Below the pieces are notes generated by a model. The model searched no databases and was not told where the DNA came from. It saw nothing but the letters and a program-made list of their open reading frames with translations. From Acanthochromis polyacanthus (taxonomy: Eukaryota > Chordata > Actinopteri > Pomacentridae), in assembly GCF_021347895.1 (NCBI RefSeq), contig NC_067126.1, positions 30,144,482 through 30,208,481 on the forward strand: a stretch of DNA of 64,000 nt, read 5' to 3'. The position numbers were made by a program, and so were the translations under genes. Below are positions 11,701-22,959 of this stretch, piece after piece. Numbering within the stretch: the stretch's first letter is position 1; each line of letters opens with the position of its first letter.

Positions 11701-14700
11701 ACATGTGCACATGCTGGGACACACACAAGAGTCAACAAACATATGTGGCTGGTGGCTTCACTTTACAGACTCTCCTGGACATTGGATAGAGGGAATTTTA
11801 CACACACACACACACACACAGACTAATATTTAAATGCTGGGAGAAGGAGAAGTCGTAGCCACGGGGAAGGTGGTACTGTGTGCATAGAGGTTTTACATCC
11901 CTGTGGAATTATGGTACAGCTGCTATTTCTATCCTGCTATATATTCAGTAATGTTCCAGGTTAGAAGACGCTGAGGACACATCTATCACACTGTCCTGTA
12001 ATATTTACAGTGTAATATAAAATCCGGGTAAAGTGATTCAGGGATACGCATCTGTGTTATTTATGTGTCTTTCCAGGTACTCTATGAAGGTGGTTAAAGC
12101 AGCTGCTCAGGTGCTGAACACACTGTGGCAGTACAGGGATCTGCGTACCATCTACAAAAAAGTAAGGATATTTGGAATGATAGTGATCCATCATGATATT
12201 GTCAAAGCAGTCACCACTGCCAGCGCACAATGAATGTAACGTGTTTTTAATACAAGCAGTGGTAGAGAAGCTTGAAAATGTGTTTTATATTAGTTGTGTG
12301 TGCGCAGAATGTCTTAACCCTCGTGTCATCCTGCGGGTCAAAATTGACCCATTTCAAAGTTTGAAAATGTGGAGAGAAAAAAACATATTTTCACAATGAA
12401 ACTTCTGATGTCCACATTTTCAACATTTTTGGGAAATTTTTGAACATTTTTTGGTGGGAAAAAAAGAAATGTAAAAAATGTTTCTTTGAGAACATTCACA
12501 AAAAATAAGCAACCAGAATCCAGCGAATTTTGCTGGATTTTGGTAGATTTTCTTAAAGAAAATATTAGAAGTTTTACTGATATATATTTGAAATCACTTT
12601 AGATATTTTTAGGATTTTTTTGAGGAAGATTTTCACTCATTTTTTGAAAATATTTACAAGAATTTTCTTGCCAAATTTGGGGGATTTTTTTTTTTTTAAA
12701 TCACACTTTTAAGGGAAATTTTTAGGGAATTATTGGAATTTTCTTCCTGAAAGTTTTGCAAATTTTCTGAAATTTGGGCATTTTTTTTGCTAAATGTTTG
12801 GATTTTTTTTCAGATGAGAAAACAATATTTTTTTAATGCCTGTAAATGAAGACAACAGGAGGATTAATGCATAAGAAAACATGTCTTGCTAACACAAAGC
12901 TTAGGAAGGTTAAAAGTCTTTTAACACACAAAAAAAAAACACAAATCCACCACTGTTGTTATTCTAACTGCCACTTTTCCTGTCTCTGCTGCCACAACAG
13001 GACGGATGGAACCAAAACCATTTCCTCACTCCGGTGTCGACACTTGAACGGGACAGGTTTAAGTCCCAGCCCACCCTCCCCACCAGCACCATTCAGATGT
13101 CTCCAGTCAACCACCCTGGTAGGTTCCCTTAACCACAGCGCCTGCCAGATGAAAATAGACACCGCCAGAGAAACAGGAAAACCTCTGGAATTTAATGTCA
13201 AAATGTGTTTTTCTCTTTGCAGCTGCCAGTGCCACGTCGTCTCCTGCAATGCTGGGCATCAAAGAGCATAGAGACACTATCAGAGATTATCAGAGAGCAC
13301 AGTCAACTATGCAATTTTATAATTACCAAGGAGACAACAGTATTCATAAAAAGCAGTACACAGGTACACGTCTGAGAGTCGTATGAAGCAGAATATCAGT
13401 GCTCTAATTCAAACCATACTCACTATCTGCACCAGACTGAAGGCCACTCTCTGCTCGTCTCTGTGCAGGGCATTATCTGCTTTATCCCTCATAATGCTCC
13501 AAGCAAAATTCCATGGGCAGTCTCTTCTCATTGCCAGGACAGTCCCCCTCTTATCATTTCCCCCGACTCCTGCCAGCTCTGAGACAGTCAGTTCATTTAA
13601 TTCAGAGCTGTTTTTGTGCTGTGGTCGGTCTGCACAGCAGTAAAGTGGACCAACCAGACACGGGGTGGACACTCTACAATGGTGCCATTGTTAGCAGGCC
13701 CAAGTCACAGCTTGCAGACGGGGGCATTGAGTGGGTACCCAGACATACTACAGCCAGATGAGAGCTCTCACCAGCCTACACCGGTTGGTGGGAGCAGGGG
13801 GGAGGGCAGAGCAAACAAAATGAGCCGCAGCCTCAACAATCCTTGTATTACATAGGGAAGTGGAAATTGAGTTTCTGGATTCCACTGGTTGGATGAAGTG
13901 CCAATAAAAATACCCATCCCATGGGCTATGTAAACAACAGAACAGCAGTGGCCAACTCTATTATTTGGTGTTATTTCTCTCCAGCATAGCACAGCACTTC
14001 TTGATCCTACTCTATCTAAATACAGACATTTGCCCTTTGGGGATCTGCAGACTTTTTCACTGATATGAAATGAAGTGTATTTGCAGTAAGTCCCACCATT
14101 TGATATACCGCATGATATACACGCCTTTTTCTCTTTCTTATTTGTACCAGGATCCGGAAAGCCGTCTCCATATTACTACACGTCACCCACAAGAGAGGAG
14201 CCCAGAAGAACACAGGTGAATATAACAATTCTGCATAAATGTCAGGTTACATCTCATAACATCTACGTTCTCGGTATGTCTCTATATGATCTGATTGGAG
14301 CCTGCAAAAGTAGCCAATGAGATTATTTTTGCTGTGTGTGTGAGAGATGACAGATTATTTGATTCTGCTTTTGTGGTTGGTTAATTTGTGCAGAATGTTT
14401 CATAGCATCACAGTAAAGTTCCACTTATTGTCTTTAAATTTGTCCATCAACTGATAAATTAATCTCCTTCACCCACCTTTGAGCTGATAGTTAGGACAAA
14501 TAAACTGTAGATATTGTAATGCCACCCTTGAAAATAGGTCTCTTCCATGAAGTGTTTGATAGCACTGGTACAAGGCCCCTGTTTGAGATCCCCGCGCTGC
14601 ACTGTATAAACCTGGCGAGGACACCCGGCTCTTCTACCCCGCTTGACTAATACAAAGAGACTGACACATATTCCACTGCGGATAAATGGCGATGCCGGGA

Positions 14701-16837
14701 ATGACCCAGCACATCAGCTATTGTTTGAGCCAGAGTGAATGTGACTGCTGGGATTGGGATGGTCTGGGTGCGTCTCAGGCACCTGTCACTGTTGGACACG
14801 TCCATGTGTGCTCATTCAGATAACGGGGAGAAGGAGGCAGGAGGGAGGAGAGGGGGGCACAAGCAGAGAGAGATTTCTCTTGTGTCCTTCATCCCATCAC
14901 ATTCGGGCTAGTTAATGTGCGAAGGCAGTCATTACCCTTTTTATTTTCAGACAAACACAGATCCATCTATCTTCTGGGGGTTTTTTACCATTTACCTTGA
15001 AGCTGTTTTCTGTCGCATTAGTGGCCAGAGACGTGTGGGCTAGAAGATGATTGATTTGCTTAGTGGCTGAAAAATCTCCAGCCAGACAAAAGTGCATTTT
15101 ACTGAAACTGCTGAGATGTCACTATATGTTGTTACACTTGATTACTACCAAATGGAAAGCCTGTTTGAGGTATTTTTTGTGTTGTTGATGATGCGAGGAG
15201 AGGCGTTCAGATGTTCTTCACTTAAAGGCACAGTTCAACATTTTGCCATATACTCTTAAATGAAAAGATATTGTCACATCCACATATTGTTGTTTTACAC
15301 ATTGATTTTGTTCAATATATGCCATTTAGTCTTTCGAGGTACTGGTAGGCGGATTTATTACTGAGCCCAGCTAGCAGTTTTTAGGCTAAGCTAAGTTTAA
15401 TGGCTGGACTTAGGGTCACATCTACCACACAGATATGAGGGTGGTGTATTGATCTCTTCATCTAATTCTCAAGCAGAATGCAAATGAATGGATTCCTCCA
15501 ATTGTCCGTGGGTGGATGTGTGCTGTGGGGTGTAAGTGTTCCTGGCAGTGAAAGTTTAAAAATGTCAGGCTACCATCCTGGCCAAGTATCCATTGAAAAG
15601 AGGTTACTGACCTCGGGAGAAGTTCCCTAGTTAAATAAAGATTATATTGATTTTAAAACCTGGTGATGCAGAAAAATGCCCACTGTGAAGGTTTTCTTTT
15701 TTGTGAATTACCCCAGGAGTCTTTTTCTGCATAATGTTTATTCTGTTTCAGTTTTGGATAGTAATGCATGCTAATACCAATACATCTGTGACACATCAAT
15801 GTTAGCCAATCTATATATTAGTCAGGCTCTACTAAATCATAGGACCTTTAATATTGATAATGCTTTTAGTTGTAAACAGCACTTTTATGTTAAGGTGAAA
15901 GTTAATAGTATTTATTTTATATAATGCCAGATAAAAACACTCTGAATATATTTTAGATTATTTTTTCATCAGAATTTCAGCCTACAACCATCAAGTCAAC
16001 AAATGATGTAAAATCAGTGTGGTGGAGTACAATCTAGAATACAGGGGGTCCTCTGTTTATGACGTCCTCTACCTAAAGCGTTTCGGTGTTACGTCAGAAC
16101 TAGCTATGTGGAAATAGTTGGCCAGCGGAGTGGATGAATACGTCGTCACGCGGCGCAATAAGACGACTTTGTTTACATCATCCGGTTGTACGCCACCTTG
16201 GATTGTGTTACATTTGCTCACTTTTTGCCCTTCATTATGGCTCCCAAGCGTAAGTCAGACTCCTCTGATGGCAAAGAAAATGGTGGTAAAAGCTGCAGCT
16301 GTCCAACTAGTTAAACTTGTGTTTGCATAAGGAATAGTGAGTCGTAAGAAACTTGATTTCTTTACTGTGGCTCTTGATACGCATAAGAGTGAAAACCGCA
16401 CCAAAAACAGAATAAAACAACATAAATACATGTAAATAAATCACTTTAACTTAACCAGTAGTCCAAAAATGAAGTTAATTACTTATGACATTGCCTCTGT
16501 GGCTTTTACAAAGTAGAGACGTGCACCCAGAAAAGCGAAACGTCAAAATAGCGGATCAGGAGTGACAATTGTCAACAGGCAACTTATCACAGCTACTGAG
16601 GCTAAAATCCGTTACATAACATTAACCCTCGTGTTGTGCTGCGAGTCTAAATTGACCTGTTTTAAAGTTTGAAAATGTGTGTGGGGGGGGGGACATTTTC
16701 ACAGTGAAACTTCTGATGTCCACATTTTCAACATTGGTGGGAAGTCTTTGAACATGTTTGAGTGGGGAAAAAATAAATGTTAAAAATGTTTCTTAATCTG
16801 CCAAAATCCAGCGAATTTTGCTGGATTTTGGCTTTTA

Positions 16838-16882
<45 letters not shown>

Positions 16883-17613
16883 ATATGTAATCACTTCAGA
16901 TATTTTTAGGATTTTTTTGGGAAGATTTTTTTCTCATTTTTTGAAAACATTTACAAGAATGTTCTTGCCAAATTTGGGGGATTTTTTTTAAATTAAACTT
17001 TCAAGAAAAACTTTTAAGGAATTATTGGAATCCTCTTCCTGAAGGTTTTGCAAATTTTCAGAAATTTGGGATTTTTTTTTTTTGCTGAATTTTTTTCAGA
17101 CAAGGAACCAATATTTTTGGTGCCTGTAAATGAAGACAACAGGAGGGTTAAAAATAGTTGCACTGAATTACATGCATGTATAATTTCCTGCAAGGTTCAT
17201 GTGCAATTCAGGACAGTTTGAGATCTACATGAAAACAGCCATTTAGAGGTAATTAATGAAAGCAAATATGCTAAATAGCTGGGGGGAAAAGTCAATTATT
17301 TATCATATCAGAGTATTTTATGAACATCTTTCAATTGATTAATCACAGCCAACCTTCTTTCTCCTCGCAGCCTGTGTATTATACAGAAGAGCCGAGCAGG
17401 AGGAACTACGATACGTACAGAATGTACCTGCAGCATCCCCACAGCTACGACGACTCGTATTTGGAGGTCATCACCTACCCTCCCCCGGTCGACTACAGCT
17501 CCCAGCCTCATGGACTGAAATCCACCGCTAACTATGTGGACCATTACGCTAGCACACGGAGGCCTTCGTACAGGGCCGAGCAGTACCCCGGCTCTCCTGA
17601 CTCCTGGGTATAG
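7585..17613 (+). CDS. pkp4: plakophilin-4 (p0071), 3' half: eleven exons, armadillo domain and C-terminal tail
   Basis: Armadillo-repeat protein of the p120-catenin family; family members bind cadherin tails at junctions and act in Rho signalling. Exons: 7585-7768, 8551-8668, 9401-9592, 9839-10012, 10287-10437, 11438-11630, 12077-12161, 13001-13118, 13223-13363, 14151-14215, 17371-17613. All introns are GT-AG and phases match throughout, giving about 553 residues without a stop. Visible landmarks are VLWNLSSCD, the polylysine insert [52 protein letters not shown] in pieces across two exons, and the C-terminal PDZ ligand DSWV. The tail ([29 protein letters not shown]) matches p0071 as I remember it. 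Neighbours dapl1 and tanc1 repeat human PKP4-DAPL1-TANC1 order, which favours pkp4 over its paralog ctnnd2. The 5' exons lie left of the window. The family and frame are near certain; the paralog is very likely. Confidence 0.93.
8430..8451. repeat. (CA)n microsatellite
   Basis: Eleven AC units about 100 bases upstream of the pkp4 exon at 8551. Confidence 0.95.
8520..8534. repeat. (TG)n tract just upstream of a pkp4 acceptor
   Basis: Seven TG units ending 16 bases before the exon. The tract is complementary to the CA tracts on both sides. Confidence 0.9.
8551..8668 (+). CDS. pkp4: pkp4 exon (armadillo repeat, [14 protein letters not shown])
   Basis: Acceptor tttttcaaag, donor AAG|gtacac. It encodes [19 protein letters not shown] through NTSDFDSK. 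The acceptor tract is short and preceded by a GT run. A long CA run begins 31 bases after the donor. Confidence 0.92.
8699..8744. repeat. (CA)n microsatellite, longest in the window
   Basis: About 23 uninterrupted CA units starting 31 bases after the donor of the pkp4 exon 8551-8668. Confidence 0.95.
9401..9592 (+). CDS. pkp4: pkp4 exon with the polylysine insert of the p120-family armadillo domain
   Basis: Encodes [20 protein letters not shown], then a serine-rich stretch, then [17 protein letters not shown]. The basic loop between armadillo repeats is a family hallmark and can act as a nuclear-localisation or binding patch. Donor ACA|gtgagt. The lysines are written in a nearly pure A/G run (about 9550-9575). 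Confidence 0.92.
9839..10012 (+). CDS. pkp4: pkp4 exon ([16 protein letters not shown]...)
   Basis: Exactly 58 codons, acceptor ttgttcag, donor AAG|gtacag. It encodes [20 protein letters not shown] and [17 protein letters not shown], one of the most conserved stretches of the family. Confidence 0.93.
10287..10437 (+). CDS. pkp4: pkp4 exon ([20 protein letters not shown])
   Basis: Acceptor gtgcacag; donor ATA G|gtcagg. It encodes [20 protein letters not shown], then [13 protein letters not shown]. It joins in phase to the GKYAMRDLV exon. Confidence 0.93.
11438..11630 (+). CDS. pkp4: pkp4 exon ([16 protein letters not shown]...)
   Basis: Acceptor ccctctcag, donor GACAG|gtgtgc. It encodes [40 protein letters not shown] and [16 protein letters not shown], the last armadillo repeats. 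Codon use is GC-rich compared with the surrounding intron. Confidence 0.93.
11800..11821. repeat. (CA)n microsatellite
   Basis: About eleven CA units in the pkp4 intron after the exon ending at 11630. Confidence 0.93.
12077..12161 (+). CDS. pkp4: pkp4 exon ([20 protein letters not shown])
   Basis: Short 85-base exon closing the armadillo domain. Acceptor tctttccag, donor AAAAAA|gtaagg. It ends in DLRTIYKK, just before the tail. Confidence 0.92.
12318..12863 (+). mobile_element. TTAA-flanked MITE, copy 1 (piggyBac/Kolobok-like)
   Basis: Flanked by TTAA on both sides (12314-12317, 12864-12867). Termini are CCCTCGTGTCATCCTGCGGG and GACAACAGGAGGA, imperfect inverted repeats of CCCTC-TGT-TCCT. 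The interior is AT-rich with an inverted repeat around 12490-12560 (GAACATTCAC and GAATCCAGC/GCTGGATT arms). It has no coding capacity. TTAA targets are used by piggyBac and Kolobok elements, so the superfamily is inferred. It lies in a pkp4 intron. Confidence 0.8.
13001..13118 (+). CDS. pkp4: pkp4 exon, start of C-terminal tail ([20 protein letters not shown])
   Basis: Acceptor gccacaacag, donor CCT G|gtaggt. It encodes the conserved [16 protein letters not shown] segment followed by a Ser/Thr/Pro-rich linker ([17 protein letters not shown]). Confidence 0.9.
13223..13363 (+). CDS. pkp4: pkp4 tail exon ([18 protein letters not shown])
   Basis: Acceptor tctttgcag, donor ACA G|gtacac. It encodes [16 protein letters not shown] and [20 protein letters not shown], a low-complexity tyrosine/glutamine tail typical of p0071. 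Confidence 0.88.
14151..14215 (+). CDS. pkp4: pkp4 tail exon ([18 protein letters not shown])
   Basis: 65-base exon, acceptor tttgtaccag, donor ACACAG|gtgaat. It is in phase with both neighbours. A short exon of this type could be skipped alternatively, but its length is not a multiple of three, so skipping would shift the frame. Confidence 0.87.
16042..16325 (+). mobile_element. Tigger/pogo-type transposon relic
   Basis: Left end CAGGGGGTCCTCTGTTTATG resembles the CAGGGGGTCCTCG-TTTACGACG terminus of fish Tigger-like elements. At 16237-16314 a short frame begins [18 protein letters not shown] and stops after 25 codons. This matches the usual start of a pogo/Tigger transposase but lacks everything downstream. 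No right terminus was recognised. It lies in the last pkp4 intron. Confidence 0.55.
16626..17147 (+). mobile_element. TTAA-flanked MITE, copy 2, expanded by a TA microsatellite
   Basis: TTAA at 16622-16625 and 17148-17151. Termini are CCCTCGTGTTGTGCTGCG and GACAACAGGAGGG. Same family and orientation as the copy at 12318. A TA run at about 16841-16878 sits next to the central GAATTTTGCTGGATTTTGG arm. Confidence 0.82.
16841..16878. repeat. (TA)n microsatellite
   Basis: About 19 TA units inside the TTAA MITE copy 2. The corresponding position in copy 1 carries only GATATATATTTG, so the run expanded after insertion. Confidence 0.92.
17371..17613 (+). CDS. pkp4: pkp4 last coding exon with PDZ-binding C-terminus DSWV
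   Basis: Acceptor tctcctcgcag; 80 codons and TAG. It encodes [20 protein letters not shown] through [15 protein letters not shown]. The last four residues are the class II PDZ ligand known in p0071, delta-catenin and ARVCF, which in those proteins binds Erbin/Scribble-type PDZ domains. Confidence 0.94.
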   Translation, partial: PVYYTEEPSRRNYDTYRMYLQHPHSYDDSYLEVITYPPPVDYSSQPHGLKSTANYVDHYASTRRPSYRAEQYPGSPDSWV

Positions 17614-18440
17614 ATCTGGAGATGCTTCCGTGTTACGACCAAGAGCTTCTTTCATCTCCGATTCTCATTTCGGGATGCGACGAGGGGGCGTCTTCAGCCC
17701 GCGGCGGAGGCTAGGAGCCGGGGAGCACACAGGAAAGGACAGACTTTTTCATGAACTTGGCTTTATAAGTGTGTTTGTTTTAAAGTGGATGTGTGTGTGT
17801 TTGGAGGGGAGTTCACCTGAGTGATAACAGATGGAAAAGATGAGGATGTGTGCCAAAGAAGGAAATCAAGGAATGTGTTTTTCAAATAATTTTTCATTTA
17901 GTAGAGGAAGATGGAATCATGCTTGGGTCTGTTGAGGGACTATACTGGACACTACCGCGAGGAGACGTCGTCCTCTTCTGTCTAGATGTTAGTTTTATTT
18001 TCTTTCTGAAACTCTTAGCTGTGATAGCATGGTGAAAGGTGTGAGTCATGTAAGCGAGGGTCTGTGGTAAGAGTCAAGAGGGGAGAACATGTATGTGCTG
18101 AAGCCAAAATGGATCATGAACTCATATCTGTAAAAACAAAATAATAAATAAAAAATAGTTCACTAATGTTAGATTGTACAGAGGGATCAAATTGTATCTG
18201 TACTTAATGTTGAAGCTGTGTAATGCCATGGAGTCTTGTACATTTCTTGCATTTTATTGTAAATACAAAAAAAACAAACCTGTTACCTGGTTTACACTCA
18301 TCAGCACTGGTTAAAAAAGAAACTTGTGCCATGTTAAATCTCTGAAGATATATAAATATACAAAGAAATATGTGGACAAAGATGGCATCGTAACACAACC
18401 ATGTTAACATAATAAAAGGTCAGTTTTGTTTTTTAAATTG
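17614..18440 (+). other. pkp4: pkp4 3' untranslated region with candidate polyadenylation signals
   Basis: No open frame of note follows the stop. AATAAA hexamers occur at 18143-18148 and 18411-18416. The transcript end is inferred to be just after one of these, and the right boundary given here is approximate. Confidence 0.55.
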
Positions 18441-19276
18441 TGTGATTGCATCTTTTCACAGGTACAATGAAATCTTTTCTTGCCATTTTGTAGACACAGT
18501 GTACTCAAAGCTCTGCTCTCTTTTGAGAACTTTTTGGTCTGTCTATAATATTCTCCTTCAAGGGAGGGGAAAAAAAATTTCATTACAAAGTATTTACACA
18601 GATATGAGTAGAAGGTGAGCTTTGAACCAGCAGTGAACCTGTGTTTTATAAACCTGCACCGCTGCACCCTGGAGCAGAACATTGAATCCCCACCAACATG
18701 ATCAGTAACCGACTGCGCTTACACCTGGGTAAACAAACTTTGCTCCTGGGATTGGGAAAAAAAGAATGTCATTTCAAAAACCATTGCTTTGGAAATGTTG
18801 ATGGTAAATATGAACAACACGATGTGAAGGTATCACAGCGATGGATTCCAAAATACAGATTTTATATCAGCAAGTTTGTGTCTCAGGGGTCCACAAAAAA
18901 TGCAGAAACATTCAGATAATTTGTGCAGAAGCTTTTGTTTCAAGATATGTCCTTATGGGTTATCTTCAAAGTGTTATCTATAGTGTGCAAGCCTGCAAAG
19001 TGCAAACTCATTGTGGGAATATTCACATCAGTGCGTCAAGATAAACAGATCATGACACCACTTGGTACTAAATTAAAATGTGCTGGTGCAGGTCAGGTAT
19101 CAGTATACTAGAAAATTACATTCACCTAAGTAGTGATCCAGCCTATATATATTTCATTTTATGAATGTAAAAAAGAGGCAGTTATTTATGTGAAGTAAAC
19201 ACTGAGATGATTCCAATAATGTACTCCACCTTACCTACCGTTCAGGTACACAATTAAACCGAACATGATGTGCAGT
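18440..19276. other. intergenic sequence after pkp4, nothing recognised
   Basis: Short chance ORFs only. No exon, RNA gene or repeat family recognised. Confidence 0.45.
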
Positions 19277-20895
19277 GTCTGTAAGAAATATTCACACATC
19301 TTGGAAGTTTCCCCTCTTTTATAGCTTTTCAACACTAAATTATGGTCAGTATGATTTGGCTTTTGACTGTACAACAAAGCTTTTGAAGTCAAACTGAAAA
19401 CAGATTTCTACAAAGTAATGTAAATTAAAACATAAAATGGAAAATAAATGATTGCATAAGTATTCAACCCCTTGAAACTGTGCATACAACTGTTGAGAGA
19501 AAGCCACTGCTGGGAAAAACTCCTATTAAATCATGAATATAACCTCAAGAAGGCATAGGGGAGACTCTGAAGTCAACTGGAAGAAGGTTCTTTGGTTGAG
19601 ACCAAAACTGAGCTTTTTGGCGTTTAGAGAAGATGCTGTGTTTGGCATACACAAACACACCATCACACTGTGAAGCACGGTGGTGGCGGCATCATGATGA
19701 GAAGATGATTCTTGGCAGCACGCCCTGGAAGGCAGAAGGTAAGATTATTGCATCGAAGTGTTGGGACATCTAATGCGATCTGCAAGAGAACTGCAATTTG
19801 GGAAAAGACTTGTTTTCTACTGAGACAATGACCCGAAGCATACAACCGAAGCCAAAGAAATGGTTTAAAGAGAACAAGGTGAATGTTCTGGAGTGGCAGA
19901 GTCAGACTGATAATATATGGCAGGACTTGAAAAGTGCTGCTGACTCATGATCCCTGTGTGACCATTCAGCCCGGTCTCACGGGGATTCGTGAAACTGTCA
20001 CGTCGGTTTTTGTTTCGGTTTCGTGCGCACCAACACGATGTCGTCATGTTTTTCGTGCCGCTCACCACGAGCGAAACCCGCTGTGGTAATCACATCTGAA
20101 AGTGGTTTATACCGGCGGATTCATGACGATCTAAGCTGTCCGGACATTCTTTAAATTCCTGTGCAAATTAGGCGGATTCATGACGATTTAAGCTGTCCAT
20201 CGGCGTTTGCGGCGGCGGCCGCAAACGCCGATGGACAGCTTAGATCGTCATGAATCCGCCGGTATAAACCACTTTCAGATGTGATCCGGCCGCTGTTGCG
20301 GCTGGATGTCTAGCGGAGGCCGCAAACGCCAATGGACAGCTTAGATCGTCATGAATCCGCCTAATTTGCATAGGAATTTAAAGAATGTCCGGCGGCCGCA
20401 GCGGCAGCCGCAAACGCGGATGGACAGCTTAGATCGTCATGAATCCGCCGGTATAAACCACTTTCAGATGTGATTACCACAGCGGGTTTCGCTCGTGGTG
20501 AGCGGCACGAAAAACATGACGACATCGTGTTGGTGCGCACGAAACCGAAACAAAAACTGACGTGACAGTTTCACGAATCCCCGTGAGACCGTGTTGGACC
20601 ATTTGACCAGTTTTGCAAAGCGGAATGGTGTAAAATTGCAAAATCCAGATGTGCAAGGTTGATTGAGATCCACTCACACAGGCTCAGTCCTGTAATTAGA
20701 CAGTGAATATGTACGCAATCATTTATTTCACATTTTATAATTTTAAATAATTAACATTATTTAGGAGAAATATTACACTAGCATGAAAGAGGTTTTTGTA
20801 AAACTCTTGTCAAAAAAGTGAATTGACCATGATTCAGTGTAGAGAGGCAATAAAAGGGGACAACTTCCATACTTTTAATAAGCACTGAATATTAC
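19277..20895 (+). mobile_element. Tc1-like transposon relic, split by a foldback insertion
   Basis: Long, diverged inverted ends: the left arm, with TTCACACATCTTGGAAGTTT and GCATAAGTATTCAACCCC, is mirrored by the right arm near 20700-20895. Transposase remnants include KVNVLEWQSQTD (family: [15 protein letters not shown]) and an AATGACCCGAAGCATAC tract (NDPKHT) at about 19827-19843. The coding region is full of stops and small deletions. The C-terminal part resumes at 20597 after the inserted element. Old and inactive. Confidence 0.75.
19967..20596. mobile_element. 630-bp foldback (palindromic) DNA element inside the Tc1 relic
   Basis: The ends are long inverted repeats: CGGTCTCACGGGGATTCGTG on the left is mirrored by CACGAATCCCCGTGAGACCG on the right, and similarity continues inwards over about 170 bases. 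It is flanked by GACCATT (19960-19966 and 20597-20603), or eight bases with one mismatch, suggesting a hAT-like duplication. The middle holds five copies of a 28-base module (GGACAGCTTAGATCGTCATG then AATCCGCC): two inverted (20114-20141, 20171-20198) and three direct (20233-20260, 20334-20361, 20422-20449). They are linked by GC-rich (GGCGGCC) spacers. No coding potential. Confidence 0.85.
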
Positions 20896-22104
20896 AAAAA
20901 TTTATATAAATTGTTAGCTTAAAATGATTGAGAGGGTAGAAAATGCACACCAGCACAAAAATATGTTGACCATAATATATGTGGTCATAGTGAGGCTATA
21001 GACTTTACATAAGGGTGGATAAACCCTTGTGACAACACTTAACAGTTTCCTGAAAACTGGTTTTAAAGCTCAGTGTGTTGACTCCTGTTGTCACAATCTT
21101 GGCAGCTCCTGACTCCTCCTAATTTTTGGCTAATTTTTGGTGGAGCACAAGTGAAGCTAGAGGTAACAAAAGCAGCTCTAGAAAGTTACCAAACCTGATG
21201 GGCTGTAAGGCAGCTCACCTGCAAGCATTGAAGTGGTAGGATGAGATGAAGTTTGATGACTGTTGGTTAATCACTTGGTATGTAGAATTAGGTCAAATTC
21301 TTACACAGCATGTAAAGCTGGAATCTAGTTGTCGGGGGCATGAAAAAAACAACAGAAGTAAAAAATTTCATATCTAACAGCTTTCACTTTACTCTGCCAA
21401 GTTTATAACAACCGCAAAACACAAAAAATATAGATTTTCACCATATGGGATGTTTAAAGTATCTGTGCTTTCTCTCCTGCGAAAGTATGTGCAGTGAAAA
21501 AGGTGAGTTCTTCAGTTTTTCATGCAGGGTCACACCTCCACAGCTGCTCTCAGTTGTGTTTGATTGACCTAATTCTGATTCTCCTGTCAGTTTATTTGTA
21601 CCTGTTGGGCTTGTTGAGTTGACACACCTACAAAATATGAGGATGTGTTTCCCCCCCGAGCAAATAAGCGGTAACGTGATCACAGCAAACCTTCAGGTTC
21701 ACCCAACCTCATTGTGGTTTTTGATAAAAACAGGCTGCCTGTGAAGAGTTGCAGGGACCTTTAAAACGTCAGTATCATGAATGTTAATGTCAGGCAGACA
21801 TGGCTTAATTTGGACCCTCAGAAGAGGATTCATTTGATTGTGATTGGTAGCACACGTTTATTCTTTGGAAAAAAAAAGTCAGCTGAAATAGAATTAATAA
21901 ATTCATCTAAGGGTGAATTAAGATGAGTGGGTCAGGAGTTACTCTGGGAGGTCGTTTTCTTGCAATATCTTTGTAATGAAAACTTGTTTTTATTTCATGT
22001 TGCAGGTATTCCTCAAAGAAAATGTTTTAATATCATTCCACTTACATTTTAAGCTACCTTTTATACTTATTAAGAAATTATAATATTCGTATCACTACTT
22101 CAAG
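20896..22104. other. intergenic sequence, nothing recognised
   Basis: AT-rich. No exon pairs, RNA gene or recognisable element. Confidence 0.45.
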
Positions 22105-22959
22105 CTTCCATACATGGGTCAAAAATGACCCACATGCATTTCCTATAGAATCTGATGGAAACCTGTGATTCTTATGAGTTGTGGCTGTCAGGAATATATT
22201 TAATGTGGACCACACACACTATGTCAGAAATGTCATCGATCAGGAAGATTATTTACCTTAAAAGAATCTTTAAAAATCAGTTATATAGTGAAAAATAAAC
22301 ATATTCCAAAATATAATACAAAAAGCAATGACACAAATAATTATTCTTAACCAAAACAGCACAAAAGCGCATTGATTCTTGTACAGGGGCCTGTTTCACG
22401 AAGCAGATTCACTGAAAACTCTGAGTTTCTTAACCCTGAAATGAGGGAAACTCAGAGTTTTCCGTTTCACGAAGCGAGGTAACTTAACCCTGAGACAGAG
22501 GGGTAACTTAAACTCTCGGTCCGTTACCTCAGTAACAGACTCTATGACTCTAACCTGGTCGCCAGCAGGTTTATCTGAGAAAACCTCGAGTTTCTCTCTG
22601 TCTCCGCCCTCTTTCAGCCACACACGCTGTTTCATTTCCTCGTTCATTCAGTCAATAAGCGAGCGAGTTTTGGCGTAGAACAACTTTTATTAACGATCCA
22701 GTGGATAAAGGAGCAGCATTACTGAACAGATAATTAAAGATTCATCGGTAGATTGTTATCAGACCGAGCATAAATGTTCTCGCATTTCCGGACAATTATC
22801 GGTTTGAGCGGTTTCGTAATCGTTTTAAGTCCATAATCTACATAAACAACCTAATCCGTCCTTACATTTACATTACCAGCCGTAGTCATGCTCTCACCCA
22901 GTAGAGGCAAGACCGATTTGTGGCACTGGCAGCTAGCAGCGACACTTTTTGTGGCACCA

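Noticed and set aside
7585..17613. Armadillo gene as ctnnd2 (delta-catenin)
   Set aside because: The DSWV end and armadillo repeats fit several family members, but the tail sequence and the neighbours dapl1 and tanc1 fit pkp4 better.
17308..17655. 115-aa minus-strand ORF
   Set aside because: Antisense of the last pkp4 exon.
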